The position numbers and the translations under genes were made by a program. 64,000 nucleotides of DNA. Source: UMGS1002 sp964570825. GTDB lineage: Bacteria; Bacillota; Clostridia; Oscillospirales; CAG-272. Positions 26,731-34,168 of the stretch are shown here, in pieces. The notes beneath the pieces were generated by a model, which saw nothing but the letters and a program-made list of their open reading frames with translations, was not told the origin of the DNA and searched no databases. The first letter of the stretch is position 1; every line of letters starts with the position of its first letter. The DNA lies in assembly GCA_964570825.1 (NCBI GenBank), contig CAZMZJ010000001.1, forward strand, positions 124,001 through 188,000, written 5' to 3'.

Positions 26731-27486
26731 TCAGGAGTATGTATTTGCCGGAACAGTACGGCAATACAGATTTACATTTATTGAATAACCGGAATCAAGC
26801 AGGCCGTATTCATTGTTGAGAAGAGCTGCTTTCTCGTTCAGCGCGTCAAGGTCGGTTTCAAGCAGCAGATAAAACGTCATTGCATATGTCCCGCTCAACG
26901 TAGCGTTCCCATCAGCCATGCCGAGATCAAGCGTGCAGCCGGATTCGTAATCGCTTTCGGTGAAAGCAGTGTAGGCGGCAGTATTCAAATAATCATTCTT
27001 CGTTGCCTCAGTCGGGATAAAATATGAAAGCTTCATGAATCGTATATCGATTGTTTCAGCTTCATTGCCGAGGCACCAGAAATCAAAGGTGAAATTTCCG
27101 TAAAGCTTCAGATATGTCGGATATGCTCCCGCTTCGTTTCCGTATGTCACAACAATTTTATATAACGTCTGATACTGGTCGTTTGACGTGTATTCTCCTC
27201 CCCAGAGGAAAAAGTAAGGGCTGACAACCTCATTGTTATTATTCCGGAAATCAAGCGGGATACGGGCGGGGTCTCCCGATGGAGCTATGCTGCCGCCGAA
27301 TGCTCTTTCAGAATGATTATATATATATGCAGCCGCGCGTACCTCTGTAACGCCGTCAGTATAGACCGAAGTGTTTTGCGTCAGCGGAAAAAAGAACCAT
27401 GCATACGCTGAAAGCGACAATATAAGGCCCGCAAAGAAAACGTTCATACCGCCGAGCAGCAGCTTTTTTATTTTATAATCGTTCAT
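26731..27486 (-). CDS. Small exported protein of the SipW operon (251 residues)
   Basis: Function unknown. A basic N-terminus (MNDYKIKK) is followed by a hydrophobic segment (about 9-34) ending SAYAWFFFPL, resembling the ASYAW-type junction of the first operon protein and a possible SipW cleavage region. The rest is a beta-rich extracellular domain with aromatic patches (NFTFDFWCLG, TYAMTFYLLLETD), broadly like TasA/camelysin-type fibre proteins, though no diagnostic motif is clear. 22 bp separate it from sipW and 23 bp from the preceding gene. Confidence 0.75.
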   Translation of the reverse strand: MNDYKIKKLLLGGMNVFFAGLILSLSAYAWFFFPLTQNTSVYTDGVTEVRAAAYIYNHSERAFGGSIAPSGDPARIPLDFRNNNNEVVSPYFFLWGGEYTSNDQYQTLYKIVVTYGNEAGAYPTYLKLYGNFTFDFWCLGNEAETIDIRFMKLSYFIPTEATKNDYLNTAAYTAFTESDYESGCTLDLGMADGNATLSGTYAMTFYLLLETDLDALNEKAALLNNEYGLLDSGYSINVNLYCRTVPANTYS

Positions 27487-27508
27487 AAGACCCTCCTTTC
27501 CGGATAAT

Positions 27509-28282
27509 TTATCCTATCTTGGTGATAATGCACCGTTCGATTATCAGAGTGCCCGTTGTCGTGCCCTGAACAGGCACCCAGATACCTCCGGTTGTCGTTT
27601 CATAAGCGCATTTCTGATAGTTCTGATTTACGCCTGTGTCTTTGTAAAGGGCCGGTACGTCAACAAGGAAAAGGTATGTTCCTGCATATGCACCTGTATC
27701 CACCGGCGTTCCGGTGACATTCGATACTCCTAAATCTATTGATAGTTCATTCCCCGTAGTATAAAGCGTTGATACAGCCGAGTTTGCCAGCGTTTGCCAT
27801 GTTTCCGAATGTTCATAATTATATACAGGTGTTCCGGATGAATTGTCGACAGTTACCGCAACAGATGATACTTTTATGTCATTCGCCTTTATCGTGCAGT
27901 CGTTGCGGAGAGAATCGTCACCGTAGATTCCGTTCAGCACAAGCGTAGAATTGTCAAATATCGACGGATCTGCAACCGAAACCAGAAAAACAAAGTGCAC
28001 TATATCTCCGGGTACCATTCTTATGGTCGCCGTCTCGTCTCCCGACTCCTCGACTATAATAAGATTGAGATTTCCCGCGTCATTGTTCTTGAAAGAGGAA
28101 AGGTTGCGCCCCGCGCCTGACGTCAGCACGCGCCCATATACGGGATTTACTGAAATTATCTTGTTAATCGCGAACCAAGATCTTGCATCCTCCGAAAAAA
28201 GGTTGTAAAGAGAAAAGACAAGAACAATTGATAATATTGAAAGATAGATTATACTCTTAACAGACGAGCTTTTTTTCAGCAT
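27509..28282 (-). CDS. Small exported protein of the SipW operon (257 residues)
   Basis: Function unknown. The N-terminus MLKKSSSVKS is followed by one hydrophobic segment (about 10-28), then a long Ser/Thr/Asn-rich extracellular beta domain (VRMVPGD-like IRMVPGDIVHFVFLV, GTYLFLVDVP) that resembles small TasA-like or pilin-like subunits. No sorting motif or C-terminal membrane helix. Its ATG is next to the stop of the preceding gene (one-base overlap at 28282), so translation is probably coupled. Gene context is the main basis for assigning it to the same extracellular structure. Confidence 0.72.
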   Translation of the reverse strand: MLKKSSSVKSIIYLSILSIVLVFSLYNLFSEDARSWFAINKIISVNPVYGRVLTSGAGRNLSSFKNNDAGNLNLIIVEESGDETATIRMVPGDIVHFVFLVSVADPSIFDNSTLVLNGIYGDDSLRNDCTIKANDIKVSSVAVTVDNSSGTPVYNYEHSETWQTLANSAVSTLYTTGNELSIDLGVSNVTGTPVDTGAYAGTYLFLVDVPALYKDTGVNQNYQKCAYETTTGGIWVPVQGTTTGTLIIERCIITKIG

Positions 28283-28743
28283 TATTCATCCCCGCCTTTC
28301 CCAGACTTGCCGCCTCTGACTATCAGAACCACCTTGACTATGTACCATATAACCATAGCGGCCAGAGGAAGGACGACGACAAGAAAAAAGCCCGCCGGAT
28401 CCCTGAAAAAGTCAATAATGCTTCCGAGCAACGGTATATACCCCTTGACGGTTCCTATGCAGCCCATCGGATCCCTTGAAATTCTCGTAGCGTTTCCGAT
28501 GAATGTGGCATAATATCCGCCGCCGTCTGCCATGTATGTGAGGTCAATAAGCGCAAGCGAGCCGACCTCATTTTTTTCCGTTACACTGTCTTCTCTGACG
28601 GACAGCAGCATCGTGTTGCCGAACACCGGCTCGGAATAGCGGTTCTTTGTGGCAAAAATCATAACGGTGACGGCGACGGCAATAATAATCAAAATAAGAG
28701 ACAGGATATTCAGAATAATGGCAATAATCCTTTTTATTTTCAT
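28282..28743 (-). CDS. Signal-peptidase-like membrane protein lacking catalytic residues
   Basis: 153 residues with two membrane helices (about 6-32 and 116-142). Order and spacing mirror SipW: helix, then PVFGNTMLLSVREDSV where SipW has a PxxG..SGSMEPT block, then EVGSLALIDL for GDxxxF, then FIGNATRI, IGTVKGYIPLLGSIIDF and a final helix. The Ser, His and acidic box are all missing, and the stretch that would hold the His is shortened. I read it as a pseudo-signal-peptidase, perhaps a chaperone or scaffold for substrates of the active SipW two genes downstream. This is a by-eye alignment; an unrelated two-helix protein remains possible. Confidence 0.6.
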   Translation of the reverse strand: MKIKRIIAIILNILSLILIIIAVAVTVMIFATKNRYSEPVFGNTMLLSVREDSVTEKNEVGSLALIDLTYMADGGGYYATFIGNATRISRDPMGCIGTVKGYIPLLGSIIDFFRDPAGFFLVVVLPLAAMVIWYIVKVVLIVRGGKSGKGGDE

Positions 28744-28784
28744 AAACTCAATATTCTAATCCTTCCCATCGAAATATTTTAATA

Positions 28785-29690
28785 TCAGTTTTCTTCGACC
28801 GCCAAAACCACAGAAACCGTGAAATAAGCGCCTGCGTTTGAAAATACAGCGCTTCTGTCGGTACCTTCAACCCAAAGTCTCAGCCGAACTTCTGTTGTGT
28901 AATATGTGGTAACATTTCCGACAGTTTCACTTGCTCTTAACATAAACGAATTCTCCGCCGTAGGCACATACGGGCTGTTTATCTCCGGGTGCAGGACATA
29001 ATATTCGCTTTCAAAGCTTGCCGTGTCTGAGCTTGCATATGAAATGCTCGTTCCGTCGCAGATCATCGGATAATAAGTTGTAAGCCCGTCGCCGGACACA
29101 AGCGGGGATGCCGACGAGTCTTTCGCTATAAAAACCTTTCTGTATGAGCCTTCGTTTTTTGTTATTACCGCGCAGCGAACCGCACCTGTGATTGCGTTAT
29201 CTCCCATTGGGTCGCTGATATTTATGTATTTTACATATAGCTTAAGGTCGAGCGGCGTCGTTGTTGTGATGTGGAGCGGAATATCGATGAAGTATCCCAC
29301 ATGAACCGTTTCCGGAATTATCTGATAATCAGACAAAGTCGTGCCTGCTTTCGGGCATCCGTCGGCTCCTACATAACGGAACGGCAGATATGCAAAATTC
29401 ATTCCGTCAGAACACGTCACAGGCACCAGCATATCATATTCGGATATCTGAAGCTGGCCGTCGAGAGTATCGGACGAGCCGAACTCGAAATATGTTGTGA
29501 ATCCTTCAAGCGAGGTGACGCTATCTGGCGCGTCAAGCGACGCCATTACGTTTATCGGCATAACCACAGATACCGCCATGCCGGTGGCTTTTGCCACTGT
29601 ATTATTTGAGTACCAGGCATAAGACGCCATGCCAAGCACCGAAACGCTGACAATCAGGAAAGCCAGCGTTACAATTAGCTGTTTTTTCAT
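28785..29690 (-). CDS. TasA-like exported protein, first gene of the SipW operon (301 residues)
   Basis: Function unknown; probable extracellular subunit. The start is taken at 29690 (MKKQLIVTLAF). The hydrophobic segment ends GMASYAWYSNNTVAKATGM, a typical SipW-dependent junction where the mature protein starts shortly after the helix. The mature part is beta-rich and ends in FTVSVVLAVEEN. First gene behind the cyclic-di-GMP riboswitch, so the product is likely made when cyclic-di-GMP is high. Length is similar to TasA (about 260), but similarity is one of pattern rather than clear motif. Confidence 0.75.
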   Translation of the reverse strand: MKKQLIVTLAFLIVSVSVLGMASYAWYSNNTVAKATGMAVSVVMPINVMASLDAPDSVTSLEGFTTYFEFGSSDTLDGQLQISEYDMLVPVTCSDGMNFAYLPFRYVGADGCPKAGTTLSDYQIIPETVHVGYFIDIPLHITTTTPLDLKLYVKYINISDPMGDNAITGAVRCAVITKNEGSYRKVFIAKDSSASPLVSGDGLTTYYPMICDGTSISYASSDTASFESEYYVLHPEINSPYVPTAENSFMLRASETVGNVTTYYTTEVRLRLWVEGTDRSAVFSNAGAYFTVSVVLAVEEN

Positions 29691-29756
29691 ATAAAACCTC
29701 ACGGTTCATGATTGAGTCTGCGGGTATTGAAAGCCATCGACTTTTATTACGGTAAT

Positions 29757-29797
29757 AAAAAATGCCGCAAAACAGAACCAATCTTCTGTCTACGGCA
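29757..29797 (-). terminator. Riboswitch expression-platform terminator
   Basis: On the minus strand TGCCGTAGACAGAA (29797-29784) pairs with TTCTGTTTTGCGGCA (29777-29763), followed by a T-run. Its 5' arm shares the TGCCG bases with the 3' end of the aptamer, so aptamer and terminator cannot both form. Confidence 0.85.
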
Positions 29798-29872
29798 ACT
29801 GGCTGGCTCTTTTATGAACCCCTATAGCTTTGCGTCAATTCCTCACGGAATTTTTGCTCTTTTCGTATTAAA
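29793..29872 (-). ncRNA. Cyclic-di-GMP-I (GEMM) riboswitch
   Basis: The minus-strand RNA contains the GEMM-I core: GCAAA, a stem capped by a GUGA (GNRA) tetraloop, the invariant GACGCAAAGC, an AGGG segment, and the receptor-side end CCAGCCAGTTGCCG. The base before CAAA (29857) is G, the residue associated with cyclic-di-GMP rather than cGAMP preference in GEMM-I. The aptamer starts right at the predicted transcription start and controls the SipW/giant-protein operon. Overlap with the terminator predicts an ON switch. Confidence 0.92.
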
Positions 29873-29886
29873 TTGTTTTCATAAAT

Positions 29887-29915
29887 ATAATAACAAAAAT
29901 AACTGATTTTGTCAA
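29887..29915 (-). promoter_or_regulatory. Promoter of the riboswitch-SipW operon
   Basis: TTGACA (29910-29915) and TATTAT (29887-29892) with a 17-bp spacer on the minus strand, start near 29880. Confidence 0.8.
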
Positions 29916-29954
29916 GATTTTTTTCTGTAATTTTATAAATATAGTACCGTTTTT

Positions 29955-31307
29955 CTATTCGGCCACAACATCGATGTGCTTTATTCCATAGTCTTCCATC
30001 AATTTGACGCATTCCTCCGATATCACTTCCCCGCTTACCGCAATAGGAACGGCCGGTGGACAGGAAACAGTTCCAGATGCGCAGATTCTTCCCGCCGACT
30101 CTGCGGTTTGTATAATTTCATGCGGCGAAAATAAAGCCTCGCGCACCGACATTGCGCGCCTGTTATGCGTTATCGGATGTTCAGCTACGGAAAGAGGCGC
30201 AAGCCGCGGCAGACTTGCAAAAACCTCCGCAAGATGTTCAAGCTGACTGACGCCGGTATCCGGCGTTACCATTAAGACAAGCGCATATAAATCGGCAAAT
30301 TCGCATTCAATGCCGTTTTGGCGAAGATGTCCGGCGACTTGACTGCCCGAATATCCCATATTTTTTGTCTCAACAACAATTTTCAGCGGATCGCTCGGCA
30401 GAATATGCCAGCCGGCTGATGACAATTTATGTTTTGTTCTGCTGACATATGTCAGAAATTCCGCCAGCTTTTCACGGTAGCCTTCCGAAATATATTTATT
30501 GCAAAGGTCGAGCGACTGCAATATAAGATAAGACGGACTTGTCGAGCCGAACAGGGCGAGAGCATTTTTCGCTTCATCAGTAATACGCTTCGGGACATCC
30601 GGCGACAGCTGCAGATATGCTCCGCCGGTAAGCACCGGCAGGGTTTTATGGGCAGAATCGCAGGACATGAAGGCTCCGAGGTCTACCGGATGTTTTGATT
30701 CGGGTAAAAATTTAAGATATGCTCCGTGCGCGTTATCGACAAGCAGAGGAATGTCGCGCGCCCTGCAGACCTTAGCAATCGCCGCGATATCCGGACTGTA
30801 GCCGAGATAATCCGGGGCGGTAAGGTAAACGGCAAGCGGTATATCTCGCTTTTTGTCAAGCAGGTTTTCAACCGTTTGAGCTTCGACCCTGCAGCTGACG
30901 ACGGAATTCACTGCTCCGTCCTCTGGGTATATCCATTCGGGTTCAAGGTCAAGCAGCGCCATGGCGTGTATGAAAGACCTGTGGACATTTCGCGCCGCCA
31001 GCACCGTGCGGCCGGTCTTCCCCCGCTGAATACCATACTGAACAGCGAGATACATCATGGCTTTTACGCACTGCGACGACCCTTCGGTCGAATAAAATGT
31101 GCGCCCGAAGCCAAACAGCCCTGAGGCATTCCGCTCGCTCTCTGCAATAATGCCGTCGGCTTCGTAAAGAGAATCTGCTCCGTTTATTTCGGTAATGTCT
31201 AAAGATTCGCAGCCAAGATATGAAACACCCTTGTGTCCCGGCATATGCAGCCTTGCAGTACCCGATTTTTGATATTTTCTTGCAAAATCAAAAATTGGTG
31301 TTTCCAT
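29955..31307 (-). CDS. Orn/Lys/Arg decarboxylase-fold PLP enzyme (YaaO-like)
   Basis: 450 residues from the ATG at 31307 (METPIFDFARKYQKSG), which has gaggag upstream; the frame remains open further upstream but without support. Family blocks: LHMPGHKG, STEGSSQCVKAMM (PLP phosphate region), LLVDNAHGAYL and SCDSAHKTLPVLTGGAYL, with the PLP lysine in SAHK. The N-terminal wing domain of inducible decarboxylases is absent, as in the short Bacillota arginine/lysine decarboxylases. Arginine decarboxylation to agmatine is likely, and would fit with the arg operon and the polyamine importer in this window, but substrate is not readable. 104 bp after the SCIFF maturase gene. Confidence 0.82.
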   Translation of the reverse strand: METPIFDFARKYQKSGTARLHMPGHKGVSYLGCESLDITEINGADSLYEADGIIAESERNASGLFGFGRTFYSTEGSSQCVKAMMYLAVQYGIQRGKTGRTVLAARNVHRSFIHAMALLDLEPEWIYPEDGAVNSVVSCRVEAQTVENLLDKKRDIPLAVYLTAPDYLGYSPDIAAIAKVCRARDIPLLVDNAHGAYLKFLPESKHPVDLGAFMSCDSAHKTLPVLTGGAYLQLSPDVPKRITDEAKNALALFGSTSPSYLILQSLDLCNKYISEGYREKLAEFLTYVSRTKHKLSSAGWHILPSDPLKIVVETKNMGYSGSQVAGHLRQNGIECEFADLYALVLMVTPDTGVSQLEHLAEVFASLPRLAPLSVAEHPITHNRRAMSVREALFSPHEIIQTAESAGRICASGTVSCPPAVPIAVSGEVISEECVKLMEDYGIKHIDVVAE

Positions 31308-31410
31308 TTTTCCCTTTTCACTCCTCTCCGCCATGGCCCTAATATTGTTAAGTCTGTTAAGCGGCAGCCTCAATATAATAAATTTACCGTGCAAGATGTC
31401 TGCGCTGCAA

Positions 31411-32790
31411 TCAGTGTTTCTCCTCGTCCTCCGCAACCTTCATAATCACAGCGCATTCTATGCGTTTTCTGAAAAGTGCGCAGCCGTACTCGTACACGCC
31501 GCGTATGTTTCCGGTTGCGTGATACGCATTTGCGGCGCAACCGCCCGAACAATAGAGCTTCGCCCAGCAGTCGGCGCATTCAGGGCGCGCATATGCATTG
31601 CAGCATTTGAATTCATCGCGAACGGCTTCGTTTTTTACTCCGTCCCAAATATTGCCAAGACTGAATTTAGAATCGCCCACAAACTGATGGCAGGGGAAAA
31701 GCTCTCCCCACGGGGTAACCGCCATATACTCCGTCCCGGAGCCGCAGCCAGATATGCGCTTGTAAATGCATGGCCCGTGAGTCAGGTCGAGCATATAATG
31801 GTAGAATGTAAATCCTTTTCCCTCGCGGCGGCGCTTTATCATTTCAACCGCCAATTTTTCATACTGTTCAAGAAGAACAGGCAGATCGCTCTCGGTCAGC
31901 GCGTAAGGCTCTCCTGGCGCCGACACCACCGGCTCCATGCTCAGTTCTTTGAAGCCCAGATCGGCCATATGCAGTATATCGTTTGTAAAGTCAATATTAT
32001 TGTGTGTGAATGTTCCGCGGATATAATAGCTTTTATCTCCACGCGCCTTTACAAATTTCTGAAACTTCGGCACGATTATATCGTAACTTCCTTGCCCGGA
32101 GTAATTTTTGCGCAAACGGTCATGGACCTCGCGTCTGCCGTCAAGGCTTAAGACAACATTGTTCATCTCGCGGTTGCAGAAATCTATGACGTCGTCGTCA
32201 ATCAAGACGCCGTTAGTTGTAAGCGTGAAACGAAAATTTTTACCGTTTGCCTTTTCAATCTCGCGCGCATATGCAACAATACGCTTGACAACATCCCAAT
32301 TCAAAAGCGGCTCTCCGCCGAAAAAGTCAACCTCAAGATTTTTGCGCGTGCCGGAATTCTCAATGAGAAAATCAATCGCTCTCTTCCCGACTTCAAAGCT
32401 CATCAGCGCGCGTTCACCTTTATATTTTCCTTGGCTTGCAAAGCAGTACTCACAGTTGAGATTGCAGGTGTGGGCAACATGAAGGCATAAGGCTTTTATT
32501 ACATTGCTTCTTTTTTTATAGTCAAACGCCAGATTTTCAAACACGTCCGGCGTGTAAAGCTTCTTTTCCTTTACCAGCTCCTCAATATCGCTCCAGCATT
32601 CGCGCAGCTCGGCGTCTGTGACATCCGGCCGTTCTTTATATTTATTTAACAGTTGAAAAACCGCTTCATCCTCGGTATGACCGGGATATAAAGCTATCAT
32701 ATCGTATGCTACCTCGTCCACCGAGTGAACGGCTCCCGAACATGTGTCGAGGACGATATTATAACCGTTTAATTTATACTGATGTACCAC
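31411..32790 (-). CDS. scfB: SCIFF maturase, radical SAM/SPASM thioether-forming enzyme
   Basis: Cross-links Cys sulfurs to Thr residues in the SCIFF precursor. The radical SAM cluster motif is CNLNCEYC (Cys109, 113, 116). An N-terminal RiPP-recognition-like domain (about 1-90; YKLNGYNIVLDTCSGAVHSVD) precedes it, and the C-terminal SPASM/auxiliary cluster cysteines follow (GCGSG, CHQF, CADCWAKLYCSGGCAAN). 459 residues is the usual size. GTG start at 32790 with aaagga upstream. The precursor gene lies 193 bp upstream on the same strand, separated by a hairpin. Confidence 0.95.
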   Translation of the reverse strand: MVHQYKLNGYNIVLDTCSGAVHSVDEVAYDMIALYPGHTEDEAVFQLLNKYKERPDVTDAELRECWSDIEELVKEKKLYTPDVFENLAFDYKKRSNVIKALCLHVAHTCNLNCEYCFASQGKYKGERALMSFEVGKRAIDFLIENSGTRKNLEVDFFGGEPLLNWDVVKRIVAYAREIEKANGKNFRFTLTTNGVLIDDDVIDFCNREMNNVVLSLDGRREVHDRLRKNYSGQGSYDIIVPKFQKFVKARGDKSYYIRGTFTHNNIDFTNDILHMADLGFKELSMEPVVSAPGEPYALTESDLPVLLEQYEKLAVEMIKRRREGKGFTFYHYMLDLTHGPCIYKRISGCGSGTEYMAVTPWGELFPCHQFVGDSKFSLGNIWDGVKNEAVRDEFKCCNAYARPECADCWAKLYCSGGCAANAYHATGNIRGVYEYGCALFRKRIECAVIMKVAEDEEKH

Positions 32791-32820
32791 TTAAATTATC
32801 CTTTCAACTTTCAACGGAAA

Positions 32821-32852
32821 AGAGCTTGTGCATGAAACCATACGCAAGCTCT
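32821..32852 (-). terminator. Attenuating hairpin between SCIFF precursor and maturase
   Basis: AGAGCTTG (32821-32828) pairs with CAAGCTCT (32845-32852), followed on the minus strand by TTTT. It is a weak terminator that would let the short precursor be transcribed more than the enzyme. Confidence 0.65.
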
Positions 32853-32983
32853 CTGTCATTTCAGCGCCTATTTGCGACTGTTGCCGCGGTCGCTCCGCCC
32901 GGAATGCAGGCAGCGAACCGGCGGCATGTTTGCATGTTTGCCCGGAATAGGTAATATTTATCCCGGAAAAACCACGGTGCAAA

Positions 32984-33142
32984 TTACTTGCTTTCCTTGG
33001 CTTTCTTATTTTCACACGGCTGGTTTGCAACGCCGCATGATGTTTTGCATGCAGACTGGCAGGAGGTCTGGCATTCGCCGCAGCCGCCGTTTTTTGTACT
33101 CTCGTTTAAGTCGCGAGTTTTGATTGTCTTGATTCTTTTCAT
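32984..33142 (-). CDS. scfA: SCIFF precursor peptide (six cysteines in forty-five residues)
   Basis: 52-residue ribosomal peptide. It starts MKRIKTIKTRDLNES and carries six cysteines at 21, 24, 28, 32, 36 and 43 in GGCGECQTSCQSACKTSCG followed by VANQPC, almost identical to the pattern conserved across Clostridia. Threonines at 26 and 34 lie between the cysteines as candidate cross-link sites. A gaggtg ribosome site precedes the ATG at 33142. Function of the mature peptide is unknown in the literature I recall. The maturase is next in the same transcription unit. Confidence 0.96.
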   Translation of the reverse strand: MKRIKTIKTRDLNESTKNGGCGECQTSCQSACKTSCGVANQPCENKKAKESK

Positions 33143-33166
33143 GAAAAACACCTCATTTCAAAGCTA

Positions 33167-33221
33167 TGTGTTATACTTCATAGTTCCATGAAAGTATAAC
33201 ACAAATAAACCGGCATGTCAA
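33167..33221 (-). promoter_or_regulatory. scfA promoter with an inverted repeat over the -10
   Basis: TTGACA (33216-33221) and TATACT (33193-33198) with a 17-bp spacer on the minus strand. TGTGTTATACTT (33167-33178) and AAGTATAACACA (33192-33203) form a perfect 12-bp inverted repeat that covers the -10 box and the start site (about 33186). Because the start lies inside the loop, it should act as a DNA operator rather than an RNA hairpin. The regulator is unknown. Confidence 0.75.
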
Positions 33222-33276
33222 TAAGTTAAGCTAAACATTTGCCAGACATTTCTTCAGTACATGTTAAATTGAAGAA

Positions 33277-33298
33277 AAGGCAGGTCTGAGCCTGCCTT
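33277..33298 (-). terminator. Terminator after the 8-Cys small protein
   Basis: AAGGCAGG (33277-33284) pairs with CCTGCCTT (33291-33298) around a 6-nt loop, with TTTTC following on the minus strand. Confidence 0.82.
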
Positions 33299-33316
33299 GA
33301 AGTATGATTTTATTTA

Positions 33317-33556
33317 TCAGCAGCCGCGCCTCGGATAGAATCCTCTGCCGCAGAAGAAGCAAAGTCCAAGACCGATCAGAACGCCGACACCCAGCTCGCA
33401 GTTATTATCAGGTCTTCTGTGCTTCTTACCACAGCCGTCTGCCGGTCTTACCTCTGGCTGTCTGCCTCCAGAGCATGGATCGGGTATTCCTCCGCCGCAT
33501 CCTCCGGGAGCTCTTTCAGACCACTGGCCTGACGGTTCTCCGCATTTGAATGGCAT
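33317..33556 (-). CDS. Small cysteine/glycine/proline-rich protein (79 residues)
   Basis: Not recognised. A very strong ribosome site (aaaggagg, 7 nt before the ATG) and a downstream terminator show it is a real gene. Eight cysteines lie at 5, 20, 28, 42, 53, 66, 69 and 79, the last being the C-terminal residue. Residues 1-52 are Gly/Pro/Arg-rich. Residues 54-68 (ELGVGVLIGLGLCFF) form a short hydrophobic stretch that could be a membrane or signal-like element. It lies upstream of the SCIFF locus on the same strand but in its own unit. Could be a metal-binding or spore-related small protein, or a RiPP-like peptide; nothing decides. Confidence 0.7.
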   Translation of the reverse strand: MPFKCGEPSGQWSERAPGGCGGGIPDPCSGGRQPEVRPADGCGKKHRRPDNNCELGVGVLIGLGLCFFCGRGFYPRRGC

Positions 33557-33896
33557 ATATAATCCTCCTTTATCAGATTATGTAATAACTTAATGTAATA
33601 ATAGTTGGGAGGTTTATTTCATATATGCTCATTATCATTATAATCAATTTGCCGTCATATGCCAATAAATATTTCAAATATTCATGTGCTCTCGCACGCA
33701 AAAAGCCGGCCGCTTTTGCTTCAAATCACGAATATCCGCGCAATCCTATGAAATACTTATCTGTGAGAGGAAATATTACTGAATAAATTAAAATGCGAGC
33801 CTTGCGCACTGCGGTCATATAATGCCTTATGCCGCAATATCACGCTTGCCGAAACAGGCGCAATCCCCGCAGTCTTCAAAAAAGGAGGTAAGAAAT
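33557..33896. other. Intergenic region between two divergent small genes
   Basis: 340 bp, AT-rich. It holds the upstream regions of the 79-residue gene (minus) and the 52-residue gene (plus). I see no textbook promoter pair for either. A short reading frame at 33625-33786 has a gggagg site but 12 nt too far away, and was not accepted as a gene. Confidence 0.5.
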
Positions 33897-34055
33897 ATGG
33901 CAAAACAAGGAATGCGCCGTCCGGATCCAAAAGAACCGCACGGAACCGAAAGCAATAAAATAACTCATATTTCAAAGAACGACATGCCGCCTGTACCTGA
34001 GATACAAGGAAAGGCAAAGACCGGCAAGGAAAAAGCAAAACCGCAAAAAAGTTAA
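33897..34055 (+). CDS. Conserved small hydrophilic protein (52 residues)
   Basis: Starts MAKQGMRRPDPKEPHGTESN and ends KAKPQKS. It is Lys/Pro-rich with no cysteine or membrane segment. A near-perfect ribosome site (aaaggaggt) precedes the ATG at 33897. An in-frame upstream ATG at 33822 overlaps poorly coding sequence and is not used. Short proteins with this kind of start and an EIQGKAKxGKxKAKP-like end recur in Clostridia in my recollection, without known function. A strong terminator follows at 34137. Confidence 0.72.
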   Translation: MAKQGMRRPDPKEPHGTESNKITHISKNDMPPVPEIQGKAKTGKEKAKPQKS

Positions 34056-34136
34056 GCCATAAATAAAATTCTGTTAATACTATATTGCCATTTGAAAGCT
34101 GCACCTGCTTCTTAAAAAGCATCTGTAAAACAATCG

Positions 34137-34161
34137 CGCCCCGCTGCTTTACAGCGGGGCG
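34137..34161. terminator. Bidirectional terminator
   Basis: CGCCCCGCTG (34137-34146) pairs with CAGCGGGGCG (34152-34161). It sits between the convergent 52-residue gene (plus) and the flotillin gene (minus) and can serve both. Confidence 0.75.
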
Positions 34162-34168
34162 TGTCTGT

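Noticed and set aside
31333..32151. 272-residue open frame on the plus strand over the SCIFF maturase
   Set aside because: Antisense to a radical SAM enzyme with all cluster motifs; no support.
33625..33786. Possible 53-codon plus-strand gene with gggagg upstream
   Set aside because: Ribosome site is 12 nt from the ATG, composition is not protein-like, and there is no terminator or recognisable motif.
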